Shown piece by piece: positions 9,312-17,822 of a stretch of 64,000 nt of DNA (positions are counted from its first letter, which is position 1; each line of letters begins with the position of its first letter). Origin of the DNA: Candidatus Nitrosocosmicus agrestis. GTDB lineage: Archaea > Thermoproteota > Nitrososphaeria > Nitrososphaerales > Nitrososphaeraceae. The translations under genes and the position numbers were made by a program. The notes beneath the pieces were generated by a model. The model did no database searches and was not told where the DNA came from. It was given only the letters and a program-made list of their open reading frames with translations. Location of the stretch: NCBI RefSeq assembly GCF_008389435.1, contig NZ_VUYS01000014.1:36034-100033 (forward strand), given 5' to 3'.

Positions 9312-9743
9312 TTATTGTTCCTCTTTGGATTTACCTTTGTCAGGATCCGAGGGTTTTTGTTCAGTTTTCTTGCCATTGAGTATCTTAAGTCCCATTGATT
9401 CTGCCTTTGAAATAATATCCAATCTTTTTTTGGTTCCAACAGTATGTGCAATTCTAACTGCATCTTTATCCTTGTTAAAAAATGATAACTCAGCTACATT
9501 ATGAACGAGATTATCAGTATAACCAGATGGATGTAAACCCCTTGACATTCGTGGTCCACCATAACCAATCTTTACCAATGGCGGCACCCCTGACATTTGT
9601 CGCCTCATCTTGTTGTCAATACCCTTAGGCTTTCTCCAGTTAGTAGCTAGCCTTTTATATCTCCAGCTTTCCTGTCTTTTAAATTTAGGTCTCCGATCCG
9701 ATACCCTTTTACGCTGTTCAAGGAGATCACTATTGATTACCAT
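9312..9743 (-). CDS. rpl32e: 50S ribosomal protein L32e
   Basis: 143 residues. L32e signature region is clear: KRQESWRYKRL near 24-34, WRKPKGIDNKMR near 37-48 and the PKIGYGGP-like stretch VKIGYGGPRMSRG. The last ~20 residues are a charged Lys/Glu/Asp tail. First gene of the L32e-L19e pair; ATG start, 12 nt between genes. Confidence 0.96.
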   Translation of the reverse strand: MVINSDLLEQRKRVSDRRPKFKRQESWRYKRLATNWRKPKGIDNKMRRQMSGVPPLVKIGYGGPRMSRGLHPSGYTDNLVHNVAELSFFNKDKDAVRIAHTVGTKKRLDIISKAESMGLKILNGKKTEQKPSDPDKGKSKEEQ

Positions 9744-9881
9744 AATATCGTTAATTCGATTTAGAATAAATAAATATGTTTCTTACGTCTCTTAATTAGT
9801 TCCGACACAACTATTCAAATCTTAATCAGAATGAGGATTATATGGAAAAGGATAAAAGGTTTTATCTAGAAGAATAATTTA

Positions 9882-10505
9882 ATGAAAAAATATGAACTAC
9901 CTCAGCTTCCTTATGAATTTGATGCATTGGAACCAAATATTGATGCAAAAACAATGGAAATACACTATACTAAACATCATCAAACATACACTAACAACTT
10001 AAATGCAGCTCTTGAAAAATGCTCAGAAGAAGTTCAGAATATGGATATTACAGACATACTAAAGAACTTAAGTACCATACCAGCGGATATTAGAGGAGCA
10101 ATTAATTTTAATGGAGGCGGATTTGATAATCACAGGATCTTCTGGAGTAATTTAACACCGAATGGAGGAGGAGAAGCGACTGGAAAGGTCGCAGAAGCAA
10201 TAAATAATACTTTTGGTAATTTTGCGGCGTTCAAAGACAAATTTACAACAAGTACAGTAGCCATTCAGGGTAGTGGATGGGGTTGGTTGGTATTTGATCC
10301 TTCCTCAAATAAAGTTGATTACAGGGCAATGCCGAATCAAACAAGTCCAAGGACTGAGGGGTTGGTCCCCTTATTAGGTTGCGACGTATGGGAACATGCA
10401 TATTATCTAAAATACCAAAATAAAAGACCAGACTATGTAAATGCATGGTGGAATCTCATCAACTGGAAAGATGTCAATCAACGGTTTGAAGAAGCAAGTA
10501 ATTAG
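9882..10505 (+). CDS. sod: Superoxide dismutase [Fe/Mn]
   Basis: 207 residues, full length. All landmark segments occur: YTKHHQTYTNNLN near 29-41 (first His ligand), GGGFDNHRIFW near 79 (second His), GSGWGWLV, and DVWEHAYYLKY near 168 (Asp and His ligands). It converts superoxide to peroxide and oxygen in the cytoplasm; no signal peptide. Ammonia oxidisers need it because of their aerobic metabolism. Metal choice (Fe or Mn) cannot be read off. Own promoter upstream; convergent with the cysteine-cluster gene after 14 nt. Confidence 0.95.
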   Translation: MKKYELPQLPYEFDALEPNIDAKTMEIHYTKHHQTYTNNLNAALEKCSEEVQNMDITDILKNLSTIPADIRGAINFNGGGFDNHRIFWSNLTPNGGGEATGKVAEAINNTFGNFAAFKDKFTTSTVAIQGSGWGWLVFDPSSNKVDYRAMPNQTSPRTEGLVPLLGCDVWEHAYYLKYQNKRPDYVNAWWNLINWKDVNQRFEEASN

Positions 10506-10519
10506 CAACTTCCAATTTT

Positions 10520-11269
10520 TTAATTTGAAAAATCGACTCTTGCAAAACCCTGTCGGATGGTAGAATTCATTTTCATGGTATAATCATAAATAATTTTTGA
10601 ATATTTTTCTAATCCATGCATCATGTCGTCCACACTATCAGTTAACAAATATCCAGGGCAATCTCCAGTTAGCTGAAAAGAGGCATGAATTGATATTCGG
10701 TTCTTATAGTTTTCACTCCAAGAATAGAAAGGATAAAGATAACATACGCCTGGCTTCGAAGGATGAAGAGTACATGCTCCCGCATCATCCAAAAATCGAC
10801 AGGGCAAAGGTTTTCCATTTTCTGTTTCTGTTTCAGTAGGTTTCCGTTTTAAGTTTATCATACTCAAAGTGGTAATTAATGGAATCCCAGCCTCTTCGTC
10901 GGCAGAATAATTTTCCCAAGTCGCGACATATGTTTCATTTCTTAGAAACTCTGATCTATGGATGTAGCCCAAATTTTCGGAAATTTCACTAATATCCGAG
11001 GTAGTTAGAGGGAGTCGTCCTTGCCTGTTACAGCAATTATGACACTCCGGCCAGAGACAATCCCATATCATATATTTTGAGATTTCAGATAGATAAGGGA
11101 TGTGAAATGTTACTTGGTTTATCTTAATAGTAAAATCTTGCAAGTCATGGCGTCTACCTAGGTGTATATCCCTTATGATTGGATCTATTTTCCAACTTTT
11201 AGATAAATTATCTAAAGCCGAATAGACCTCGTTGAATTTCTCATTTTGGTTTTCAATTGAGGTCATCAT
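10520..11269 (-). CDS. YkgJ/Fli-type cysteine-cluster protein (putative Zn or Fe-S binding)
   Basis: 249 residues. Two cysteine groups fit the YkgJ (CxxCxxCC) family: CLWPECHNCC near residue 72-81 and, in the C-terminal half, CRFLDDAGACTLHPS followed by PGVCYLYPF. The family binds a metal cluster, probably zinc or iron-sulfur, of unknown function. Soluble, no membrane segment. It sits between convergent sod and a divergent small gene whose start is 18 nt away, so the two may share a bidirectional promoter. Confidence 0.8.
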   Translation of the reverse strand: MMTSIENQNEKFNEVYSALDNLSKSWKIDPIIRDIHLGRRHDLQDFTIKINQVTFHIPYLSEISKYMIWDCLWPECHNCCNRQGRLPLTTSDISEISENLGYIHRSEFLRNETYVATWENYSADEEAGIPLITTLSMINLKRKPTETETENGKPLPCRFLDDAGACTLHPSKPGVCYLYPFYSWSENYKNRISIHASFQLTGDCPGYLLTDSVDDMMHGLEKYSKIIYDYTMKMNSTIRQGFARVDFSN

Positions 11270-11287
11270 GTAGAATTATAAACCCGG

Positions 11288-11692
11288 ATGTTTAAATGTG
11301 ACTGTGTTATCAAATCAGAGCATATACATTCAAAAATTGAGAAAATGACTTTAGAGAACTACAAACAGAAGGAGAAAAAAAAAGGAAAGCACGCCTCATC
11401 TACAGAAAATCGTCGACTGGTGTGGGAATTTGTTATTTGGCCACTAATCCTCGAGGTAAATCGAAATTATTTTACATTGCACGAGTATCATAAAAAAAGA
11501 GATAAAGTTTGTCAAGAGAAAGAGATAATCCCATCTAAAATTGCAGGTGGATTTGTTTCCTTATTAGTCAAAGGTATAGTAGTTAGAGAAAAAAATATCT
11601 ACTCCATACATTACAAGTTAATTCCCTATATGAGAAAAAAGGTTCAATTAGATTATGGAACAGTCATCAGAGAGATCAATACAAAAAAGTAA
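11288..11692 (+). CDS. Hypothetical protein, probable winged-helix fold
   Basis: 134 residues, not recognised. The N-terminal 45 residues are highly basic (a KQKEKKKGK run). The remainder (about 46-130) alternates helix-like segments with a final strand-rich part (GIVVREKNIYSIHYKL), which looks like a winged-helix unit. A CDC pair near the N-terminus has no partner. The true start could be Met19 (MTLENYKQ). Next feature downstream is tRNA-Gln on the same strand. Confidence 0.55.
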   Translation: MFKCDCVIKSEHIHSKIEKMTLENYKQKEKKKGKHASSTENRRLVWEFVIWPLILEVNRNYFTLHEYHKKRDKVCQEKEIIPSKIAGGFVSLLVKGIVVREKNIYSIHYKLIPYMRKKVQLDYGTVIREINTKK

Positions 11693-11738
11693 ATTACTCA
11701 TGATTATGATTTCCTAACACATTTCCTATTGATCAGAG

Positions 11739-11753
11739 ATAAAATAAAATATT
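11739..11753 (+). promoter_or_regulatory. Possible TATA element of tRNA-Gln
   Basis: An A/T-only run (ATAAAATAAAATATT) lies about 32-46 nt before the mature 5' end of the tRNA, near where an archaeal TATA box would sit if a short 5' leader is transcribed. Composition and position only. Confidence 0.35.
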
Positions 11754-11784
11754 GGACATTCTCTCCGATTATTGTAGCTCGTGA

Positions 11785-11913
11785 AGCCCGGTCGAACCAA
11801 ATCAATTGGTGCCGAATCTAGCGGTCAACTCCTAAAAGGAGGCTAAGGATTTCAGGCTCTGGATCTTATAGAAAAGAAACCTGGAGACAGCAGTTCGAAT
11901 CTGCTCCGGGCTA
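11785..11913 (+). tRNA. tRNA-Gln(CTG) interrupted by three introns
   Basis: Acceptor arms AGCCCGG (11785-11791) and CCGGGCT (11906-11912) pair over 7 bp, with A73 at 11913; the T arm AGCAG-TTCGAAT-CTGCT is perfect. The rest only folds after removing three segments. Exons: 11785-11794, 11817-11828, 11847-11862, 11879-11913 (73 nt total). Intron 1 (22 nt, between positions 10 and 11) forms a strict bulge-helix-bulge: CGGT/GCCG 4-bp helix, 3-nt bulges CGA and AAT, and an ACCAA/TTGGT hairpin. Intron 2 (18 nt, D loop) has GGTC/GGCT with bulges AAC and AAG. Intron 3 (16 nt) is at the canonical 37/38 site. Spliced, the anticodon stem TCAGG/CCTGG closes loop C-T-CTG-G-A, and A1-T72 fits archaeal tRNA-Gln. 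Splice positions are inferred from the folds. Confidence 0.87.
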
Positions 11914-11914
11914 C

Positions 11915-11921
11915 TTTTTTT
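11915..11921 (+). terminator. Oligo-T terminator after tRNA-Gln
   Basis: Seven consecutive T directly follow the tRNA discriminator base and one C; T-runs of this kind terminate archaeal transcription. Confidence 0.55.
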
Positions 11922-11959
11922 AAAATATTCATCGTATTTCATTCACTTTTTATAATTGA

Positions 11960-13522
11960 CTAATACTCTACTGGACCAGCTTTTCGAATTTCTTCTGATA
12001 CCGGTTCAAATTTTTTGAAATTCTTTATAAATAACTTTGCCAGTCTTTTTGCAGAGAAATCATACTGGTCCTTATCATGCCAAGTGTTTTTTGGGTTTAA
12101 CAATGTCGAAGGAATATCTTTACATGATTTAGGATAATTGAGATTAAATATTTCGTGAGTCTCATATTCTACATTTTCTAAATCCCCTTTGATTGCCGCG
12201 GACACCATGGTACGAGTATATTTCAAGTCAATTCTCTTTCCTATTCCATAAGGTCCACCGGACCAGCCAGTATTTATCAAGTATACACTTACATTATGTT
12301 CTGTTATTTTTTCCCCCAACAGTTTGGCATACTCTGACGCTCTTAATGGCATGAATGGGGCTCCGAAACACTGGGAGAATGTTTCTTTTGGTTCAGTAAT
12401 ACCCCTCTCTGTCCCAGCTAATTTACTAGTGTATCCAGACATAAAGTGATACATAGCACCCTCTTTACTCAATTTTGAAACAGGAGGTAAGACACCAAAG
12501 GCATCTGCAGTCAAAAAAATAATTACAGACGGATGTCCGCAAATACTCGGGATTACAGCATTTGGGATAAAGTTAAGTGGGTATACAACCCTTGTATTTT
12601 CAGTCAAATTGCCATCAGAAAAATCAGGATCTCTAGACAGGGGATCTACAACTACATTTTCCATTACCGATCCAAATTTTATCGCATTCCAGATCTGAGG
12701 TTCTTTTTCCTTGTTCAAGTTTATACATTTTGCATAGCAACCACCCTCAAAATTAAAAACTCCAACATCCGACCAACCGTGCTCGTCATCACCTACCAGT
12801 CTGCGATTTTCATCTGCTGAAAGGGTTGTTTTACCTGTACCAGATAAACCAAAAAACAATGCAGATTTATTATCATCACCCAGATTGACCGAACAATGCA
12901 TTGGAAAGATCCTTTTTTTAGGCAAAATGAAATTCATTACAGAAAACATTGATTTTTTAATTTCACCTGCATACGAAGTTGAACCCATAAGTATTAATTT
13001 TTTCTTAAAACTAAGAATAATAAATGTGTCAGAATTTGTACCTTCAAGCTCTGGAATAGAAGCAAAATCATTAATTGATAACAAAGTAAATTCAGGCTTA
13101 AAATTTGATAGTTCCTCTCGGCTAGCATTAATAAATATCTGAGTTGAAAAAAGGCAATGCCAGGCTTTGTCAGTAATTACTCTTATTGGCAATCTGGATG
13201 TTCTATCAGCACCTACAAACCCATCAAATGTATATAATTTATCCTTTAGGTTGTTATTTTCAATATACTGAGCCATGCGAGAATAAATTTTCTCAAAATT
13301 ATCTTCAGATAATTCATGATTTATTTTGCCCCAGTCCACGGTACCTGATGTCAGGTCATCCCTTACGATAAATTTGTCTTCAGGAGACCTTCCAGTAAAT
13401 TTTCCGGTCCTGACAGAGAGAGATCCAGTAGTTGACAATTTTCCCTCATAACCCAGTACTGCCGCTTCAACTAATAGAGGCACCGTTAAATTTCTTCGCC
13501 CCTCATTAATTGTAAAGTCCAT
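11960..13522 (-). CDS. pckA: Phosphoenolpyruvate carboxykinase (ATP)
   Basis: 520 residues. ATP-type PEPCK motifs: GLSGTGKTTLS (P-loop) near 228-238, DDEHGWSDVGVFNFEGGCYAK (kinase-2 and substrate region) just after, and GYTSKLAGTE plus TGWSGG further on. It converts oxaloacetate and ATP to PEP and CO2, the entry to gluconeogenesis from the C4 acids made by the carbon-fixation cycle; archaeal GAPDH (18280-19329) acts further along the same route. Single-gene unit with 190 nt of AT-rich upstream DNA. Confidence 0.96.
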   Translation of the reverse strand: MDFTINEGRRNLTVPLLVEAAVLGYEGKLSTTGSLSVRTGKFTGRSPEDKFIVRDDLTSGTVDWGKINHELSEDNFEKIYSRMAQYIENNNLKDKLYTFDGFVGADRTSRLPIRVITDKAWHCLFSTQIFINASREELSNFKPEFTLLSINDFASIPELEGTNSDTFIILSFKKKLILMGSTSYAGEIKKSMFSVMNFILPKKRIFPMHCSVNLGDDNKSALFFGLSGTGKTTLSADENRRLVGDDEHGWSDVGVFNFEGGCYAKCINLNKEKEPQIWNAIKFGSVMENVVVDPLSRDPDFSDGNLTENTRVVYPLNFIPNAVIPSICGHPSVIIFLTADAFGVLPPVSKLSKEGAMYHFMSGYTSKLAGTERGITEPKETFSQCFGAPFMPLRASEYAKLLGEKITEHNVSVYLINTGWSGGPYGIGKRIDLKYTRTMVSAAIKGDLENVEYETHEIFNLNYPKSCKDIPSTLLNPKNTWHDKDQYDFSAKRLAKLFIKNFKKFEPVSEEIRKAGPVEY

Positions 13523-13715
13523 CTTCTAAATTTGCTTCATAATAACAATAGTTATAATCTTTGGGGTAAATTCTTCCTAAAGATATAGTCAGTATATTCA
13601 AAAAAAAAAATTTTCTCAAGAATAATTTTATAATTTATTTTATTTCAAAAATACAAATATTAAAAATTTAATAAGATTAAGTTATTCGATCAATATTCAG
13701 GTCAATGTCTTCTTG

Positions 13716-14483
13716 TTATTTTATAAATTCGCTCATATCAATGTTAAAAAAGTATCTGAGGATCCCAACATAACTCTTGACTGGCGGAGGAACTTCATCT
13801 TCACAAGCGATTCCAATTTCACGAGCATTGAACCAGATTATAAGGCTATGAAGGATGTTAAGGAACCTATAATAACTCTTGTCAACATTGCCAAATGCTT
13901 TAATATACTTATCTGCCAAATTCCAAGATGCGGTAAAGTCAATGCAATCACTTGAATAAATCACTTCTAATTGATCCTTGATAGATTTACCTAATCGGAA
14001 CGGTTTTTTGCAAATAGTAATTGGAAAATCAACTTTATCGGGCAGAAATAAGCCCGGTGGTGACCAAACAGAGATTATTTGGGCTTGGCTTTTCAATTCA
14101 GATTGAAACTTGCCTACCAAGATTTCGTTTATTCTTTCATCAATAAACCAGGAAAAAACCACAGTAGCGTCATTTAATGGTTGTTTAAACATATTTTCAG
14201 CTATGAGATCAACATTACCAAGGGGTTCAATCTTTGAAATATTTGAACCTATAACTGATGAATCAATATCTATCCCAATAGCTTTTTTTACTTTAAATTC
14301 CTCCGCTGCTATCCTTAGAGTCGAAATATTATTTCCCACCCCCAAGTGATAAAAGGTGTCGGAGCTACTAAGGTTGCATAACCTGAACATACGTCTTATA
14401 AAATCATCTGGAATTGTGATTTTGTCACCAGCAATAACATTAGAAGGTAATGATGCAATAAACTCGTCTATGTTCAGGCCGAC
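13716..14483 (-). CDS. SAM-dependent methyltransferase-like protein, start codon unclear
   Basis: The core (13716-14390, 224 residues from ATG) has a Rossmann glycine motif FYHLGVGNNIS, then AIGIDIDSS ending strand 2 (acidic residue for SAM ribose) and VVFSWFIDE as a motif-IV-like strand. In the same frame, coding-like sequence continues 31 codons upstream of that ATG (NIDEFIASLPSNVIAGDK...IPDDFIRRM pattern) to a TAA just above 14483, without ATG, GTG or TTG. Either a rare start (CTG near 14477, ATA or ATT) is used or a frameshift has broken the 5' end; a GTG in another frame lies just upstream (near 14494). The substrate is unknown. Stands between pckA and the Rieske gene, same strand. Confidence 0.65.
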   Translation of the reverse strand, partial: VGLNIDEFIASLPSNVIAGDKITIPDDFIRRMFRLCNLSSSDTFYHLGVGNNISTLRIAAEEFKVKKAIGIDIDSSVIGSNISKIEPLGNVDLIAENMFKQPLNDATVVFSWFIDERINEILVGKFQSELKSQAQIISVWSPPGLFLPDKVDFPITICKKPFRLGKSIKDQLEVIYSSDCIDFTASWNLADKYIKAFGNVDKSYYRFLNILHSLIIWFNAREIGIACEDEVPPPVKSYVGILRYFFNIDMSEFIK

Positions 14484-14545
14484 TTACCTCTCACGTATAA
14501 ATATATTCAACGACCTTATCACCTTCAAGTTTGCTCGAATTCTGT

Positions 14546-14854
14546 CTAAATTTCGATATACACATTCTGATCTTCTACTAAGACTGTGTAGATATCTTGG
14601 TTATTCAACTTTTGCGGAAACCATATCAAATCTCCAGTTTTTACATCCCACTTTGCCCCATGCCATGGACATGTAAGTTCGTTTGCCTCTAGAGTGCCCT
14701 CGTGCAGTTCGGCGCCAGCATGTGAGCAGATATTACTGATCGCGTAAAAATGACCTTCGATCTTTGCAACTAGAATTTCTTTACCTCCTAAAGTGACATT
14801 CTTCATTTGACCTTCTGAAAAATTTTCGATCTTATCGACAAGAAATTTTGTCAT
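14546..14854 (-). CDS. Rieske-type [2Fe-2S] ferredoxin
   Basis: 102 residues. The two cluster-binding boxes are CSHAGAELHEG near 42 and CPWHGAKWD near 62 (CxH and CxxH), as in soluble Rieske ferredoxins of the NirD/dioxygenase-ferredoxin class. No membrane anchor, so a cytoplasmic electron carrier. The partner enzyme is not apparent nearby: argF is upstream and the methyltransferase-like gene is downstream on the same strand. Confidence 0.92.
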   Translation of the reverse strand: MTKFLVDKIENFSEGQMKNVTLGGKEILVAKIEGHFYAISNICSHAGAELHEGTLEANELTCPWHGAKWDVKTGDLIWFPQKLNNQDIYTVLVEDQNVYIEI

Positions 14855-14904
14855 ACGCCTAAATAAAAAAAAGAGATAATTTTAAAGATTCTATCCGATG
14901 GGAT

Positions 14905-15864
14905 TTAATCCGATAAACCAGATATGTTGTAAAACTCAGGTCTCAACAACATTAACAACAACGCTTTTTGTGTATGAAGTCTATTCTCAGCTTCGCTCCA
15001 GACAACCGAATGAAAGCCATCAATAATAGATGAAGATACCTCTTTCTCCCTCTTGGCTGGCAGACAATGCATGAATATGAAATCCTTTTTTGCATGCTGT
15101 ACAAGGTCAGAATTCACTTGATAGGCGGGAAGAAATATTTTCTCCCTTCTATCATGCTCATTTTCCTTTCCTATTGATATGTATGTATCAGTAACCACCA
15201 CGTCGGCGTCAGTAATGGCTTCAACAGGATCTGATGTTATTAACAAATCAGTATTATGGAGTATCGCATTCTCTCTCGCTATTTCGGTAACCCAGTCAAG
15301 CGGTTCAAAACCAATAGGGGTTGCAACTCGAATATCCATGCCCATCTTCGGACATCCGAGTAACAAATCGTTACATACATTGTTGCCATCTCCAATGAAC
15401 GCAAGTCTAAGGTCTTTGAATTTTCTTTTATATTCGAAAATAGTGAGAAAGTCAGCTAAAATTTGACAAGGATGAAAAAGATCAGAAAGTCCATTTATAA
15501 CTGGAATTTTTGCATTTTCTGATAACTTTTCGATATCAGAATGATCATATACTCTCGCCATTAATATGTCTAAATACAAAGACAGAGTCCTCGCTGTATC
15601 TTCGATAGATTCTCCTCTCGATAATTGCAGGTCATTAAAGGAAAGGTTTATGGCATTTCCCCCCAATTGAAGCATCGCTGTTTCAAAACTAATCCTGGTA
15701 CGAGTCGACGGCTTTTGGAACACCATTCCCAGAATTTTGCCCTCAAGATATTTGGCGTTTGCACCATAGGTCAACAATTGTTCTTTTAAATTAGAGGCAA
15801 GATCCAAAATATTTAAAATCTGCTTAGCACTAAGATTGCGGAGACTAAGAATATCATTTTTCAA
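14905..15864 (-). CDS. argF: Ornithine carbamoyltransferase
   Basis: 319 residues. Carbamoyl-phosphate loop FQKPSTRTRISFE near 49-61, ornithine-side motifs HPCQILADF and MHCLPAKR near the C-terminal third (the OTC-specific HCLP). It makes citrulline from ornithine and carbamoyl phosphate for arginine synthesis, in the cytoplasm. 39 nt downstream of ftsY on the same strand, so possibly cotranscribed with pfdA-ftsY. The HCLPA motif argues against aspartate carbamoyltransferase. Confidence 0.96.
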   Translation of the reverse strand: MKNDILSLRNLSAKQILNILDLASNLKEQLLTYGANAKYLEGKILGMVFQKPSTRTRISFETAMLQLGGNAINLSFNDLQLSRGESIEDTARTLSLYLDILMARVYDHSDIEKLSENAKIPVINGLSDLFHPCQILADFLTIFEYKRKFKDLRLAFIGDGNNVCNDLLLGCPKMGMDIRVATPIGFEPLDWVTEIARENAILHNTDLLITSDPVEAITDADVVVTDTYISIGKENEHDRREKIFLPAYQVNSDLVQHAKKDFIFMHCLPAKREKEVSSSIIDGFHSVVWSEAENRLHTQKALLLMLLRPEFYNISGLSD

Positions 15865-15903
15865 TATAAAAGTGAAAAAAAATCGTTAATTTATTGCTTT
15901 AAG

Positions 15904-17253
15904 TCACTTTTTGCGTTTAAACCAACCAAACCGGCTCTTTTTTTCACTTGATTTGTCTTTTGCTACATCATGGCCGTCCAATTCATTATTAGCACTCCTC
16001 TCAATGAGCATAGACTTGGATGAATCAAGTGAATAGTCAACTGAAGGCTCTTTCGGTTCCTGCACATTTGATGACGAGTCTTTGGTGTCACTATTTTTAG
16101 TTTCGTAACTACTATGATCATTAGACGATGTATCTACTGACAATGATGATTCGGCAGGGTCTAGGTCTGTTATCTTTGGGTTAATTACTGAAGATGAGGT
16201 ATTTGACCGAATATCAGATACAATTTTCAATTCCGAATTATCCACCCTCTTTTCTATAGGCAGAGCTGCTGATACAATTAAATCATTTGATTTTTCGGAA
16301 AATTTTGAAAACTGAGATTGTCTTTGCGATTCAATCAAAGATGTATTACTAAAAATCGTTTCAACAAACTTTTCCTTATCAAATAACAATATATCATCAT
16401 ATCCCTGTCCAATACCCAAATAAATAATTGGTTTGGATGTTATATAAGAAATTGAAATTACTGAACCACCCTTTGCGTCAGCATCGGCTTTGGTAAGAAT
16501 AGCTCCATCAAACGAAGTATAAGAAAAGAACTCCTTAGCTTGATTGATAGTATCATTACCAGAGAGCGAATCTCCTACAAATAATTTCAAATCTGGCTTT
16601 ATGACTTTAACTATCTTCCCAATTTCATCCATAAGATTCTTGGCAGTCTGCATACGTCCAGCAGTGTCAATCAAAACAACATCAACATAGTGTTTTCGAG
16701 CATATTCAAGTGCATCCCGAGATACAGCTGAAGGGTCGGCACCATATCTTTGGGATATGACCTTAATTGACAATTTCTCAGCATGAGCGGAGATCTGTTC
16801 GATAGCTCCAGCTCGATGAGTATCAGCTGCTGCAATAACCACTGAGAATCCAGATTTTCTAAGCATATTCGCAACCTTTGCTACGGTAGTAGTTTTTCCA
16901 GTTCCGTTTATCCCAAGAAACACAATCTTAAATGGGCCAGATTTACTTTGTTTTTTATCCTGAATGGCTTTCAGCAAGTCAATTGTACCTGCCTTATCCA
17001 AAATCGCGGAAAAATTTCTCCTCAAGGTATCAACAATAATTTCTTCGGTAGATTCATTCTTTTGAAGTTTCATTCCGACTAAATTTGTTTTTATCTGTGC
17101 AGAAAGATCATCAATAACCTCTTGTGATACATCACTTTCTAAGAGGGAGATATTTAGGTCAAAAAGGCTTTCGTCCAAGTCCTTTGAAGATAGTTCTTTT
17201 TGACTAATGCTTCTAGCAGCACTTGAAAAAGCCTTCTTTAATTTATCAAACAT
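15904..17253 (-). CDS. ftsY: SRP receptor FtsY with long C-terminal tail
   Basis: 449 residues. N domain at about 1-100, then the SRP GTPase: G1 GINGTGKTTT near 114-123, ADTHRAGAIEQ near 142, DTAGRM near 196, TKADADAKGGS near 258, and the closing GIGQGYDDI. The GTPase ends near residue 320. A further ~130 residues follow, rich in Ser and Asp with a basic end (FGWFKRKK). In most FtsY proteins the acidic region is N-terminal; here it is at the other end and the N domain begins at once. It docks SRP-ribosome complexes at the membrane; the basic tail could be the membrane contact (inference). 59 nt after prefoldin alpha. Confidence 0.94.
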   Translation of the reverse strand: MFDKLKKAFSSAARSISQKELSSKDLDESLFDLNISLLESDVSQEVIDDLSAQIKTNLVGMKLQKNESTEEIIVDTLRRNFSAILDKAGTIDLLKAIQDKKQSKSGPFKIVFLGINGTGKTTTVAKVANMLRKSGFSVVIAAADTHRAGAIEQISAHAEKLSIKVISQRYGADPSAVSRDALEYARKHYVDVVLIDTAGRMQTAKNLMDEIGKIVKVIKPDLKLFVGDSLSGNDTINQAKEFFSYTSFDGAILTKADADAKGGSVISISYITSKPIIYLGIGQGYDDILLFDKEKFVETIFSNTSLIESQRQSQFSKFSEKSNDLIVSAALPIEKRVDNSELKIVSDIRSNTSSSVINPKITDLDPAESSLSVDTSSNDHSSYETKNSDTKDSSSNVQEPKEPSVDYSLDSSKSMLIERSANNELDGHDVAKDKSSEKKSRFGWFKRKK

Positions 17254-17312
17254 TTTGTTACGCCTAATACGAAATAAACGAATAGATTAACTCTGATTTA
17301 ATGTTCTCACTA

Positions 17313-17822
17313 TTAATGAGTGTGAGAGTGTAGCGATGATTCATGGTCGTGAGACTGGGAATTTAAATTTGGTCCTCCCCTTTGCATCTGATTCATGTAG
17401 GAATTAACGGTATTTTGAATATCCATCATACGTTGAGAAATTTGTTGCTTCTGGGCGGCTAATTGCTTTGTTGCCAATTCAAATTCCTTGATCCGTTGTT
17501 CAACGAAATTGATCGCATCTTCTTTCTTTTTTTCAACTACAACTCCAGCTCCAATATTTACGAGAACACGTCCTAAAGGATAAATCGAGCTTTTGACAAA
17601 GACCCCGATGCCCACTGGTACTAGTGAAAGTGTATCAGACTCTGAGGATAAACCAGACAAGGCCTCCAATGAATTATGAGATTCCTCAAATAATCGGTGC
17701 AAAACAGATTCCTTTGATATAATATCATTGTAGTAAGCTTCCAATAATTTTGACTCTTGCATCAAGTCATTTACAGTCTGCTCAATGCTATTCATTTGTC
17801 TGTTGCCGCCATTAATACTCAT
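17313..17822 (-). CDS. pfdA: Prefoldin subunit alpha
   Basis: 169 residues. Two long coiled-coil helices (about 10-55 and 105-145) flank a beta-hairpin region (LVPVGIGVFVKSSI...VLVNIGAGVVVEKK), the alpha-prefoldin plan. The hexamer hands unfolded proteins to the thermosome. The C-terminus is longer than usual and His-rich (SHDHESSLHSHTH), possibly metal-binding. The start may be Met1 or Met10. Upstream of ftsY, as in many archaea; the small L18Ae/LX gene sometimes found between them is absent. Confidence 0.9.
   Translation of the reverse strand: MSINGGNRQMNSIEQTVNDLMQESKLLEAYYNDIISKESVLHRLFEESHNSLEALSGLSSESDTLSLVPVGIGVFVKSSIYPLGRVLVNIGAGVVVEKKKEDAINFVEQRIKEFELATKQLAAQKQQISQRMMDIQNTVNSYMNQMQRGGPNLNSQSHDHESSLHSHTH

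Noticed and set aside
11785..11913. Reading the tRNA as tRNA-Leu(CAG) with one intron
   Set aside because: The stem around that CAG needs wobble pairs and leaves a 12-nt loop, and the D arm does not fit. The Gln(CTG) fold explains every arm and gives strict bulge-helix-bulge joints.
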